Assembly (NCBI GenBank): GCA_947627115.1
Contig: CANQUQ010000008.1
Coordinates: 1 to 64,000 of the forward strand
DNA from: an uncultured Acetatifactor sp.
Lineage (GTDB): Bacteria > Bacillota > Clostridia > Lachnospirales > Lachnospiraceae
DNA length: 64,000 nucleotides
Direction: 5' to 3'
Below the pieces are notes generated by a model. The model worked only from the letters and a program-made list of their open reading frames with translations. It did no database searches and had not been told where the DNA came from. The position numbers and the translations under genes are program-made. Below, piece after piece: positions 1 to 7,454 of this stretch. Positions within the stretch are counted from its first letter, which is position 1. Each line of letters begins with the position of its first letter.

Positions 1-338
1 AACTCTATGTACGGAATGGACAACGAGACATTGGAGACCACCTGCACGTACTGACGCACCCACTTATGCCGGGCAAAATCATAGATCAGACGGCCGTTAT
101 ATCTCTTATAGTCCGACACCACACGGTGGACGGCGGAAAGGGTCTTCCCTTTGCCGAACAGACCAACAAAACAGATGAGCTTACCGGTCCGGCATATGCG
201 CCATTCTTTGTATCTAATGTACTGAATGAGATCCTGCACGGCATACCGGACCAGCTTCACAGGGTGCTGGATACTGACCCGCACACAGACAGAGCAGCAG
301 ACCGCAAGAATGAGAACAAATATCACAATGATAGACAT
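1..338 (-). CDS. Inovirus Zot/pI-like morphogenesis ATPase, partial (C-terminal part beyond window start)
   Basis: Own reverse-strand translation: MSIIVIFVLILAVCCSVCVRVSIQHPVKLVRYAVQDLIQYIRYKEWRICRTGKLICFVGLFGKGKTLSAVHRVVSDYKRYNGRLIYDFARHKW...; N-terminal TM segment then Walker A GLFGKGKT; SD GGAAGG upstream; not in the ORF track because it runs off the window. Confidence 0.7.
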   Translation of the reverse strand, partial: MSIIVIFVLILAVCCSVCVRVSIQHPVKLVRYAVQDLIQYIRYKEWRICRTGKLICFVGLFGKGKTLSAVHRVVSDYKRYNGRLIYDFARHKWVRQYVQVVSNVSLSIPYIE

Positions 339-342
339 AGTA

Positions 343-483
343 TCACCGCCTTCCCACGCTCAAGATGCTATGAGCGATAGAGCCGATGCAGTCCAGTATC
401 AGACTGAACACGATCAGGCCGACAACGACCTGCGGCGTGAACTCCGTGGATCCGTTACATATCATTTCAATGATCGCCTGCAT
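343..483 (-). CDS. 46-aa single-TM micro-protein of inovirus-like element
   Basis: MQAIIEMICNGSTEFTPQVVVGLIVFSLILDCIGSIAHSILSVGRR; strong SD AAAGGAGGG; stop 4 nt before the Zot-like start. Confidence 0.6.
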   Translation of the reverse strand: MQAIIEMICNGSTEFTPQVVVGLIVFSLILDCIGSIAHSILSVGRR

Positions 484-637
484 TTCTTTTTCCCTCCTTT
501 ATACAAAGAATCAGGACAATAAAGAGACTGAGTGCAAAAACGGCACATATTCTTCTGTTTCCTGAAAATACTGCACTCGCTACAAAGCTTATTCTTTCGT
601 AGACATCTTACAAACTTATAACAGTAAAAATCACATA

Positions 638-1012
638 TCATCGATCCAACCCCTTTCCCGTTATGCCAGAAACGGCCGAGCGGATCCGGCGGAACGCAAA
701 GAAGAAGAGGAGCAGCGCAATGATCAGGAGCAAATCGTTATGTATCACCTGCAGCTGATCCAGAACAGGACCATCACCACTGTCAGATCCGGATACGTCA
801 GATCCGGATACCGTCATAGACTCCAACTCATCACCTGCAGACAATGTTTCAAAAGAATCAACAGGAAGCTCACCAGATAAAATATCAACACTCCCCGGAA
901 GAACCTTGTTCTCTCCTCCAACGGAGATAGGGTCAACACCATATAAACTAAATAAAGACCCATAAAAGCAAGTACTACAATTAGTAAAAGTCGAGAAATA
1001 AAAATCATACAT
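638..1012 (-). CDS. Putative inovirus minor coat-like protein, C-terminal TM segment
   Basis: MYDFYFSTFTN...VIHNDLLLIIALLLFFFAFRRIRSAVSGITGKGLDR; SD AAAGGAGG. Confidence 0.5.
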   Translation of the reverse strand: MYDFYFSTFTNCSTCFYGSLFSLYGVDPISVGGENKVLPGSVDILSGELPVDSFETLSAGDELESMTVSGSDVSGSDSGDGPVLDQLQVIHNDLLLIIALLLFFFAFRRIRSAVSGITGKGLDR

Positions 1013-1023
1013 ATAGACCTCCT

Positions 1024-1215
1024 TTATACATGCAGAACTACAGCTACTGCCCAAACAAGCACTATCAACAGAATAAAAAACAACATTCCATGAAAAGCTG
1101 ATTTCGCAAGTTCTTCCGGCAAGACCAAAGCAAGGCCAAACCTAACAGCGAACAACATTACAGGATAGGCCAAAATTAAACGATATACAGAAATTCCAAA
1201 AATCTCATCAGCCAT
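1024..1215 (-). CDS. 63-aa small membrane protein of inovirus-like element
   Basis: MADEIFGISVYRLILAYPVMLFAVRFGLALVLPEELAKSAFHGMLFFILLIVLVWAVAVVLHV; SD AAAAGGAGG. Confidence 0.6.
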   Translation of the reverse strand: MADEIFGISVYRLILAYPVMLFAVRFGLALVLPEELAKSAFHGMLFFILLIVLVWAVAVVLHV

Positions 1216-1287
1216 ATAGACCTCCTTTTCTTTGACAAATATACAATTTTTTGTTATCATCTTCATAAAAACAAAGGAGACAATAAC

Positions 1288-1500
1288 ATGGATATACTGA
1301 ACGACATCATTGAAAACTTCACAGGAATTATTTTATTAATTGCTATCATTGTTACAATAATAAAATGGGCTATATTATATACAATCTTTAAATCTGCAAT
1401 CAGAAATGCAATAGTAGAAGCACACAATATAATCAACAACGACACACATAAAATCACTCCTGAAGAAGACTTCAAAAAAGAGATGAAAGGCTGGTCATGA
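1288..1500 (+). CDS. 70-aa small membrane protein encoded opposite to the phage genes
   Basis: MDILNDIIENFTGIILLIAIIVTIIKWAILYTIF...; SD AAAGGAGA. Confidence 0.55.
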   Translation: MDILNDIIENFTGIILLIAIIVTIIKWAILYTIFKSAIRNAIVEAHNIINNDTHKITPEEDFKKEMKGWS

Positions 1501-1566
1501 AAAAAGACCAAAACTCCCAAGATAACTCAAGCAGCAGCTTAATCTATTCCATAAAGGAGAAAAGGC

Positions 1567-1773
1567 ATGGAAAAACAGAATAACAACATCATCAGTGAAG
1601 AAAATGAAATATTACACGGTGACCTCATGTACACATTAGATAAGATTCGCTTCTGGGTAACAGTCATAGGAATCTATTTTCTATGCAAAATGATCATCAA
1701 CGTTGTCCTCTTTGTGGTATATTTTCAACTGATAATGACTATACTTAACGGACTAGGCAACTACTTAAAATAA
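1567..1773 (+). CDS. 68-aa small membrane protein encoded opposite to the phage genes
   Basis: MEKQNNNIISEENEILHGDLMYTLDKIRFWVTVIGIYFLCKMIINVVLFVVYF...; SD AAAGGAG. Confidence 0.55.
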   Translation: MEKQNNNIISEENEILHGDLMYTLDKIRFWVTVIGIYFLCKMIINVVLFVVYFQLIMTILNGLGNYLK

Positions 1774-1917
1774 AATTTTGAATAGAATAAACAAAATAAG
1801 CGACGCAGCGAAAACAAACGCAACAACGGCAAAAAGATTAAAATTGTACCCCCAAATAGGTATATTGATTCGCATCACGTCCGCGCAAAAATTAAAAAGT
1901 ATACGCAAATTATCCAT
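1765..1917 (-). CDS. 50-aa single-TM micro-protein of inovirus-like element
   Basis: Own translation: MDNLRILFNFCADVMRINIPIWGYNFNLFAVVAFVFAASLILFILFKILF; SD GGGAGG; below the ORF-track length cutoff. Confidence 0.5.
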   Translation of the reverse strand: MDNLRILFNFCADVMRINIPIWGYNFNLFAVVAFVFAASLILFILFKILF

Positions 1918-1919
1918 AA

Positions 1920-3596
1920 TTACCTCCCAAGAACTCGCGCAATAAAGATGATGATAAACATAACACCTATTGCATTGATATAGAAGCTTGGTATGAACTG
2001 GAAAACATCAGCCACCAAGCTAGGAAACACCGACATCATATTGATTAGATTTTTTAAAAAATTAAAACCATCAGACACATAAGTTGTCATAGAAGAAGAC
2101 GTAAAAGAACTACCATTACCAGTAGGATTACTAGGATCTGTAATCTGCTCCCTGTTGACTGTGCCATTCTCCTCATCTAAGACATCTACAAAAGCATCAC
2201 CTGTCAGAGTATTAAGTGCCATAAGCGGACCCGAATAAAAGACACCATCTTCAGAAACATAAGAAGCTCCAACATATATATAACCGTCCCAATGAACATT
2301 TTCAGCCGAATCAATATTTAAAAGTTTGTCTTGATCAAAATAGAACTTCCCCTTTCCTATAGTAGTAGATGCTACTTCGCGATTTTCAATAGTTCCGTCG
2401 GCATATTCAAGAGCAACAACAGCAATCACAGCAGTTTTATCATCAGGTATATACACAAGATCTTCCGGATGAGTAACACCAGACCATGTAACTTTATATC
2501 TGCCAGTAGTTATACCAGAATCCGCTATGCCTTTAATAAGGGAAAGATTAGTCAAATAAAAATCATTAAGATCTACAGTTTTATTTTCGCCACCAGCAGG
2601 AACAGTAACAATCACCTTACTATTGACATCAAATTTAACTAAGCTGCCAACATAAGTTTGTCCATTACAATTGACCTGCGGCTGCAAATAGACAACCCCA
2701 TCCCAAGAATGCCCTGGCGAGAACAATGCATTGAATCCACTGGCCTTACTTATATTAACGACAAATTCATTATCGCCAATGCTGCATTCACCAAGCTTAA
2801 CATTCTTATAGCTACTGTCAGAAACTTTATCTCTTACAAATGCAATCACCTTTTGATTAGTACATACAGAAATCTTGGAACCCAAAGACGTACCCTTCCA
2901 AGAGAATTTATACATATCTTCTTTTAATTTTACATAATCCACACCTGTAAGATACCAATCATCAAATTCAGCCACATCAACTTTCCAATCAAACCCACAA
3001 TTTTCTTTATATTCATCAACTAGATCTTTTACATAATCAAAACGATTAAAATCGGCACCATCAACCTCAACCATGCGTTTGTTCGGCAAGCCCTCAAAAG
3101 TATCAAATAAATACGGATCATTGTCAGAGTATTCTGAACCAATGAGAACTTCTAACATATACGGTGTATTACTGATAGATTGACCATCGAGTCTATAGGT
3201 ATTAACAGATTTATAATCACCCAACATATTGTACATAATTTCAGGGTGACTAGGCCCGCCCATCTGTTTGTAAGATGAAAGCATAAACGGCTCATCAGAA
3301 AAAGCATACAAACACACCATGGCACATCTTTTACCTTCCGGCGTAAGATACCAATAATAATTAGACACAAAATCTATATCACCACCCAGAAATTCCAAAA
3401 CATGAGTACGGGCAAATTCACCCGGTCCATAATAGCCTGATTCGACATTCAACTTCCAGCCCAATATATCGAACCTATAAAGTTCATCTCCGATTTCAGG
3501 CGAAGGTTCTGCAGCATGTACCATCAGTGCCGGACATAAAAGAACGGCCAGCACAAGGCAAACAGTAATATTCATAATTGTTACATGTTTCTTCAT
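1920..3596 (-). CDS. pIII-like adsorption/receptor-binding protein of inovirus-like element (secreted, C-terminal TM anchor)
   Basis: 558 aa, N-terminal signal peptide (MKKHVTIMNITVCLVLAVLLCPALMVHAAE), C-terminal hydrophobic anchor INAIGVMFIIIFIARVLGR, position after the coat gene. Confidence 0.6.
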   Translation of the reverse strand: MKKHVTIMNITVCLVLAVLLCPALMVHAAEPSPEIGDELYRFDILGWKLNVESGYYGPGEFARTHVLEFLGGDIDFVSNYYWYLTPEGKRCAMVCLYAFSDEPFMLSSYKQMGGPSHPEIMYNMLGDYKSVNTYRLDGQSISNTPYMLEVLIGSEYSDNDPYLFDTFEGLPNKRMVEVDGADFNRFDYVKDLVDEYKENCGFDWKVDVAEFDDWYLTGVDYVKLKEDMYKFSWKGTSLGSKISVCTNQKVIAFVRDKVSDSSYKNVKLGECSIGDNEFVVNISKASGFNALFSPGHSWDGVVYLQPQVNCNGQTYVGSLVKFDVNSKVIVTVPAGGENKTVDLNDFYLTNLSLIKGIADSGITTGRYKVTWSGVTHPEDLVYIPDDKTAVIAVVALEYADGTIENREVASTTIGKGKFYFDQDKLLNIDSAENVHWDGYIYVGASYVSEDGVFYSGPLMALNTLTGDAFVDVLDEENGTVNREQITDPSNPTGNGSSFTSSSMTTYVSDGFNFLKNLINMMSVFPSLVADVFQFIPSFYINAIGVMFIIIFIARVLGR

Positions 3597-3682
3597 TATC
3601 TACCTCCATGAAAATAGGGGACGGAACCACCGCCCCCTACTACCTGCTGACTTCTAAACGTTTCATCGGAACTTCACGAGCA

Positions 3683-3880
3683 TCAATGACCGGAAGCAGC
3701 CCTTCTGGCGATGCCGAAGATACCAAACCCGATACCGGCCAGGGACGCGATCAGCATGATATTGAGCGGGAACTCTGTGAACAGGCCCATCATGGTCTTG
3801 ACCAGATTGAGCAGCTCCGTCACGAGACTGGTATCAATGCTTGCCTCAGCCGCCGCAATGATAGGAATAAATGCAGACAT
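3683..3880 (-). CDS. Putative major coat protein (pVIII-like) of inovirus-like element
   Basis: 65 aa MSAFIPIIAAAEASIDTSLVTELLNLVKTMMGLFTEFPLNIMLIASLAGIGFGIFGIARRAASGH: short amphipathic part, one TM, basic C-terminus; SD AAAGGAGG. Confidence 0.6.
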   Translation of the reverse strand: MSAFIPIIAAAEASIDTSLVTELLNLVKTMMGLFTEFPLNIMLIASLAGIGFGIFGIARRAASGH

Positions 3881-3959
3881 ATAGCTTTCCTCCTTTCTCC
3901 GCGCGCGCGCAACGGTTAATAACAACCAGTTGTTTATCTAATGCCTATGGCCTAGATAC

Positions 3960-4241
3960 TTACTTCTTGTCCGCAGCTGAAGGCTTGACTATGATGCACC
4001 CGATCAGCTGCGCCCGATCACCGAAGCCCTTCGTGTAAATGAACTCCACTTCATCGCCGACCTTGCAATCGAGCTCCTCCCGGCAGAACTCATAACCACA
4101 GGAGACACCTGCAAGCTGGATAGAGTTCTCAGCCTCATACTCGGAAAAGCGCTTCGTATAGTAATAGTTGTAAAATTCGCTCTTTCCGTCCTTGCTCTTC
4201 GTTTTCTTGATTCCAACGATCTTAACCACATTCTGATCCAT
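3960..4241 (-). CDS. Small soluble protein, candidate pV-like ssDNA-binding protein
   Basis: 93 aa, position upstream of the coat gene as in inovirus gene order; SD GGAGG; function from position only. Confidence 0.45.
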   Translation of the reverse strand: MDQNVVKIVGIKKTKSKDGKSEFYNYYYTKRFSEYEAENSIQLAGVSCGYEFCREELDCKVGDEVEFIYTKGFGDRAQLIGCIIVKPSAADKK

Positions 4242-4346
4242 CTTTTTTCCTCCATATCTTCTTTTTGTACTGTTTAACTGTTGCAGAACTGGTTGTCGAA
4301 ATTAATTTTACATACAACATTTATGGCAAGAGCACCGGAAATGTAT

Positions 4347-4375
4347 TGACAAAACATCCCGCCTGGTGTATTATC
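4347..4375 (+). promoter_or_regulatory. Sigma-A promoter of the fab operon
   Basis: TTGACA (4347-4352), 17-bp spacer, TATTAT (4370-4375). Confidence 0.75.
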
Positions 4376-4387
4376 CCAATAAGTAGT

Positions 4388-4430
4388 TTGAAAGTCAAAA
4401 TAATTGAAAATCAAAATTCTTGATTTTCAA
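4388..4430. promoter_or_regulatory. Triple FabT-type operator array
   Basis: TTGAaagTCAA (4388-4398), TTGAaaaTCAA (4404-4414), TTGAtttTCAA (4420-4430), 16-bp period. Confidence 0.7.
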
Positions 4431-4463
4431 ACTATTAAAACGGATCAAAAAAGGAGAAGAATC

Positions 4464-4694
4464 ATGTTAGACAAAGTAAAGGCAGTAATTGAGGAAAAGT
4501 TGAACGCAGACGGAGTGGAGATCACCGAGAGCACCAGCTTTAAGGATGATCTGAATGCAGACTCCCTGGATCTGTTCGAGCTGGTAATGGCCCTGGAGGA
4601 TGAGTTCGGCATCGAAATTCCCTCGGAGGACCTGGAAAAGCTGACAACTGTGGGCAATGTGCTGGATTATCTGAAGGATAAGGGCATCGCGTAA
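4464..4694 (+). CDS. acpP: Acyl carrier protein
   Basis: DDLNADSLDLFELVMALEDEFG phosphopantetheine site; SD AAGGAG. Confidence 0.95.
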   Translation: MLDKVKAVIEEKLNADGVEITESTSFKDDLNADSLDLFELVMALEDEFGIEIPSEDLEKLTTVGNVLDYLKDKGIA

Positions 4695-4707
4695 GCTTTT
4701 GAAAGGT

Positions 4708-5652
4708 ATGGTTACTGGTGTGAAGACGAAATTGACAGAGCTTCTGGGAATTCAATATCCCGTCATTCAGGGAGGCATGGCCTGGGTGGCGGAATATCAT
4801 CTTGCCGCGGCCGTCTCCAACGCAGGCGGCATCGGACTGATCGGAGCCGCATCCGCTCCTCCGGAGATAGTCAGAGAGCAGGTCAGAAAGTGCAGAGAGC
4901 TTACGGATAAGCCCTTCGGCGTCAATGTGATGCTGCTGAATCCCAATGCGGAGGAGGTGGCGAAGATCGTGGTGGAGGAAGGCGTTCCCGTGGTGACCAC
5001 GGGTGCAGGAAATCCGTCAAGATTTATGGGCCTTTGGAAGGAAGCCGGAGTAAAGGTGATCCCCGTGGTGGCCAGTGTGGCCATGGCCAGAATGATGGAG
5101 CGCGCCGGAGCCGATGCCGTGGTGGCGGAGGGAATGGAGAGCGGCGGCCATATCGGCAGCGTCACCACAATGGCGTTAGTGCCCCAGGTGGCGGACGCGG
5201 TCTCGATCCCCGTGATCGCGGCGGGCGGTATCGGTGACGGAAGAGGCCTGGCGGCGGCCCTGATGCTGGGAGCTGAGGGCGTCCAGATGGGGACCCGCTT
5301 TGTGGCGGCAAAGGAATCCATCGTACATGCCAATTATAAAGAGAGACTGCTCAAGGCTTCGGACATTGATTCCGAAGTGACGGGCATGAGCACCGGACAT
5401 CCGGTGCGCTCCCTGCGCAACAGGATGACCAGGGAGTATCTGCGGCTGGAAAAGGAGGGAGCAGATTTTATGGAGCTGGAGCAGCTGACTCTTGGCTCCC
5501 TGCGCAAGGCCGTGATAGAAGGCGATGTGGTAAACGGAACCGTCATGGCCGGACAGATAGCAGGTATGATCAAAAAAGAACAGAGCTGCAGTGAGATCAT
5601 CCAGGAGATCGTAGAGCAGGCTCAGGCGCTGCTGAACGGAGGGGACCGATAA
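4708..5652 (+). CDS. fabK: Enoyl-ACP reductase II, FMN-dependent (start codon uncertain)
   Basis: LGIQYPVIQGGMAWVAEYHLAAAVSNAGGIGLIG nitronate-monooxygenase/FabK family; in fab operon. Confidence 0.9.
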   Translation: MVTGVKTKLTELLGIQYPVIQGGMAWVAEYHLAAAVSNAGGIGLIGAASAPPEIVREQVRKCRELTDKPFGVNVMLLNPNAEEVAKIVVEEGVPVVTTGAGNPSRFMGLWKEAGVKVIPVVASVAMARMMERAGADAVVAEGMESGGHIGSVTTMALVPQVADAVSIPVIAAGGIGDGRGLAAALMLGAEGVQMGTRFVAAKESIVHANYKERLLKASDIDSEVTGMSTGHPVRSLRNRMTREYLRLEKEGADFMELEQLTLGSLRKAVIEGDVVNGTVMAGQIAGMIKKEQSCSEIIQEIVEQAQALLNGGDR

Positions 5653-5709
5653 GCTTCCCGCTGTCTTCGCGCTGCCTGGGCCGCCTTCGCGGCAGAGAAG
5701 AGAGGAATC

Positions 5710-6630
5710 ATGAGTAAGACGGCATTTATCTTTCCCGGACAGGGAGCTCAATACTTTGGTATGGGCAAGGATTTTTACGATACCTTTGACACGGCGCGTC
5801 ACGTTTATGAATCGGCGCAGAGGGCTACGGGGTTGGATGTGGCTCGGCTGTGCTTTACGGAGAATGACGAGCTGGATATCACGGAGTATACGCAGATCGC
5901 CATGCTGACCACCGAGGTGGCGATCCTGAGAGTACTTCAGGAGAGAGGCATCAAGGCGGACTGCTGTGCGGGACTAAGCCTTGGTGAGTACGGTGCGTTG
6001 GCCGCAGCCGAGGTCATGGAACAGGAGGATCTGTTCCGGCTGATCCGCAGCCGCGGTATTTATATGCAGGAGGCGTATCCGATAGGCGGTGCCATGACTG
6101 CGGTGCTGGGGCTGGACCCTGATACGGTCAGGGAGGTCTGCGCCGCCGTGAGCGGCATCGTCTCCGTTGCCAACGACAACTGCCCCGGTCAGATCGTTAT
6201 CACCGGGGAGAAGTGTGCGGTGCAGGAGGCGGCAGGAAAATTGATGGAATCGGGCGCCCGCAAATGCGTGCCGCTGAAGGTGAGCGGGCCCTTTCATTCG
6301 GCGCTTCTGACGGGAGCCGGCGAAAAGCTGGCGGCTGAGCTGAAAAACGTAAGGGTCAGCGACCCCGTGATCCCCTATGTGTGCAATGTGGAGGCGGTTC
6401 CTGTAACAGAGTGCTCCAGGGTGAAGGAGCTGCTGGCAAAGCAGGTCTCCGGCACCGTCAGGTGGCGTGAGTCTGTGGAGCGGATGATCGCCGACGGGAC
6501 GGATACCTTTATTGAGATCGGGCCCGGCAAGACGCTGACGGGATTTGTGCGAAAGATCGACAGGAACGTGACCGCCAAAAATGTGGAGACGGTGGCGGAC
6601 CTGGAAAAGCTCACGGAAGAAATGCAGTAG
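5710..6630 (+). CDS. fabD: Malonyl-CoA:ACP transacylase
   Basis: FIFPGQGAQYFGMG, GLSLGEYGAL. Confidence 0.95.
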   Translation: MSKTAFIFPGQGAQYFGMGKDFYDTFDTARHVYESAQRATGLDVARLCFTENDELDITEYTQIAMLTTEVAILRVLQERGIKADCCAGLSLGEYGALAAAEVMEQEDLFRLIRSRGIYMQEAYPIGGAMTAVLGLDPDTVREVCAAVSGIVSVANDNCPGQIVITGEKCAVQEAAGKLMESGARKCVPLKVSGPFHSALLTGAGEKLAAELKNVRVSDPVIPYVCNVEAVPVTECSRVKELLAKQVSGTVRWRESVERMIADGTDTFIEIGPGKTLTGFVRKIDRNVTAKNVETVADLEKLTEEMQ

Positions 6631-6636
6631 TACTTC

Positions 6637-7434
6637 ATGGAGGAATGGAAGAGAATGGAAGCGGTACAGCAAAGCTTGAAGAGGGAAGGCGGGCAGTTGT
6701 CCGGAAGGGTCGCTCTGGTGACCGGAGCAGGCCGCGGCATCGGAAGAGCCATAGCCCTGGCACTGGCAGAGCAGGGGGCGACGGTGTTGGTAAATTACAA
6801 CGGTTCCCGTGAACGGGCGCTGGAGGTGGCCGATCGGATCCGGCAGAGCGGCGGTGAGGCGGAGGCCGTGGGATGTGATGTTTCCGATTATGCCGCCTGC
6901 GGAAAAATGGTGGAGGATATCATAGGAAAGTACGGCCATGTGGATATTCTGGTCAACAATGCCGGGATCACCAGAGACGATCTGATCGTGCGGATGACGG
7001 AGGAGGAATACGATACCGTTCTGAACACCAATCTGAAGGGTGCTTTCAACACCATACGTCATCTGTCCAGATATTTTTTGAAGCAGCGCGGCGGAAAGGT
7101 GATCAATATATCCTCTGTGTCCGGCGTCATGGGCAATGCGGGACAGGCGAATTATTCTGCGTCCAAGGCGGGGCTGATCGGCCTGACAAAGAGCGTGGCG
7201 AGGGAGCTGGCGGGCAGGGGAATCTGCGTCAACGCCATAGCTCCGGGTTATATTGCCACCGATATGACGGATTCCATGCCGGAAAGGGCCAGAGAGGCAT
7301 TGCTTCAGACGATCCCCATGGGCAGGATCGGAGCTCCGGAGGATATCGCCCGGACGGCGGTGTTCCTCGCGGGCAAATGCTCCGACTATATTACCGGTCA
7401 GGTGATACACGTTGACGGCGGAATGGCGATGTAG
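6637..7434 (+). CDS. fabG: 3-oxoacyl-ACP reductase (start possibly 6655)
   Basis: ALVTGAGRGIGRAIA, YSASKAGLIGLTKSVARELA. Confidence 0.95.
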   Translation: MEEWKRMEAVQQSLKREGGQLSGRVALVTGAGRGIGRAIALALAEQGATVLVNYNGSRERALEVADRIRQSGGEAEAVGCDVSDYAACGKMVEDIIGKYGHVDILVNNAGITRDDLIVRMTEEEYDTVLNTNLKGAFNTIRHLSRYFLKQRGGKVINISSVSGVMGNAGQANYSASKAGLIGLTKSVARELAGRGICVNAIAPGYIATDMTDSMPERAREALLQTIPMGRIGAPEDIARTAVFLAGKCSDYITGQVIHVDGGMAM

Positions 7435-7454
7435 ATTTGGGAGGAGAAGCCAAG

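Noticed and set aside
66-522. Plus-strand ORFs of 104 and 98 aa at the left edge
   Set aside because: Antisense to the Zot-like ATPase and the 46-aa micro-ORF, which have SDs, a TM segment and a Walker A motif.
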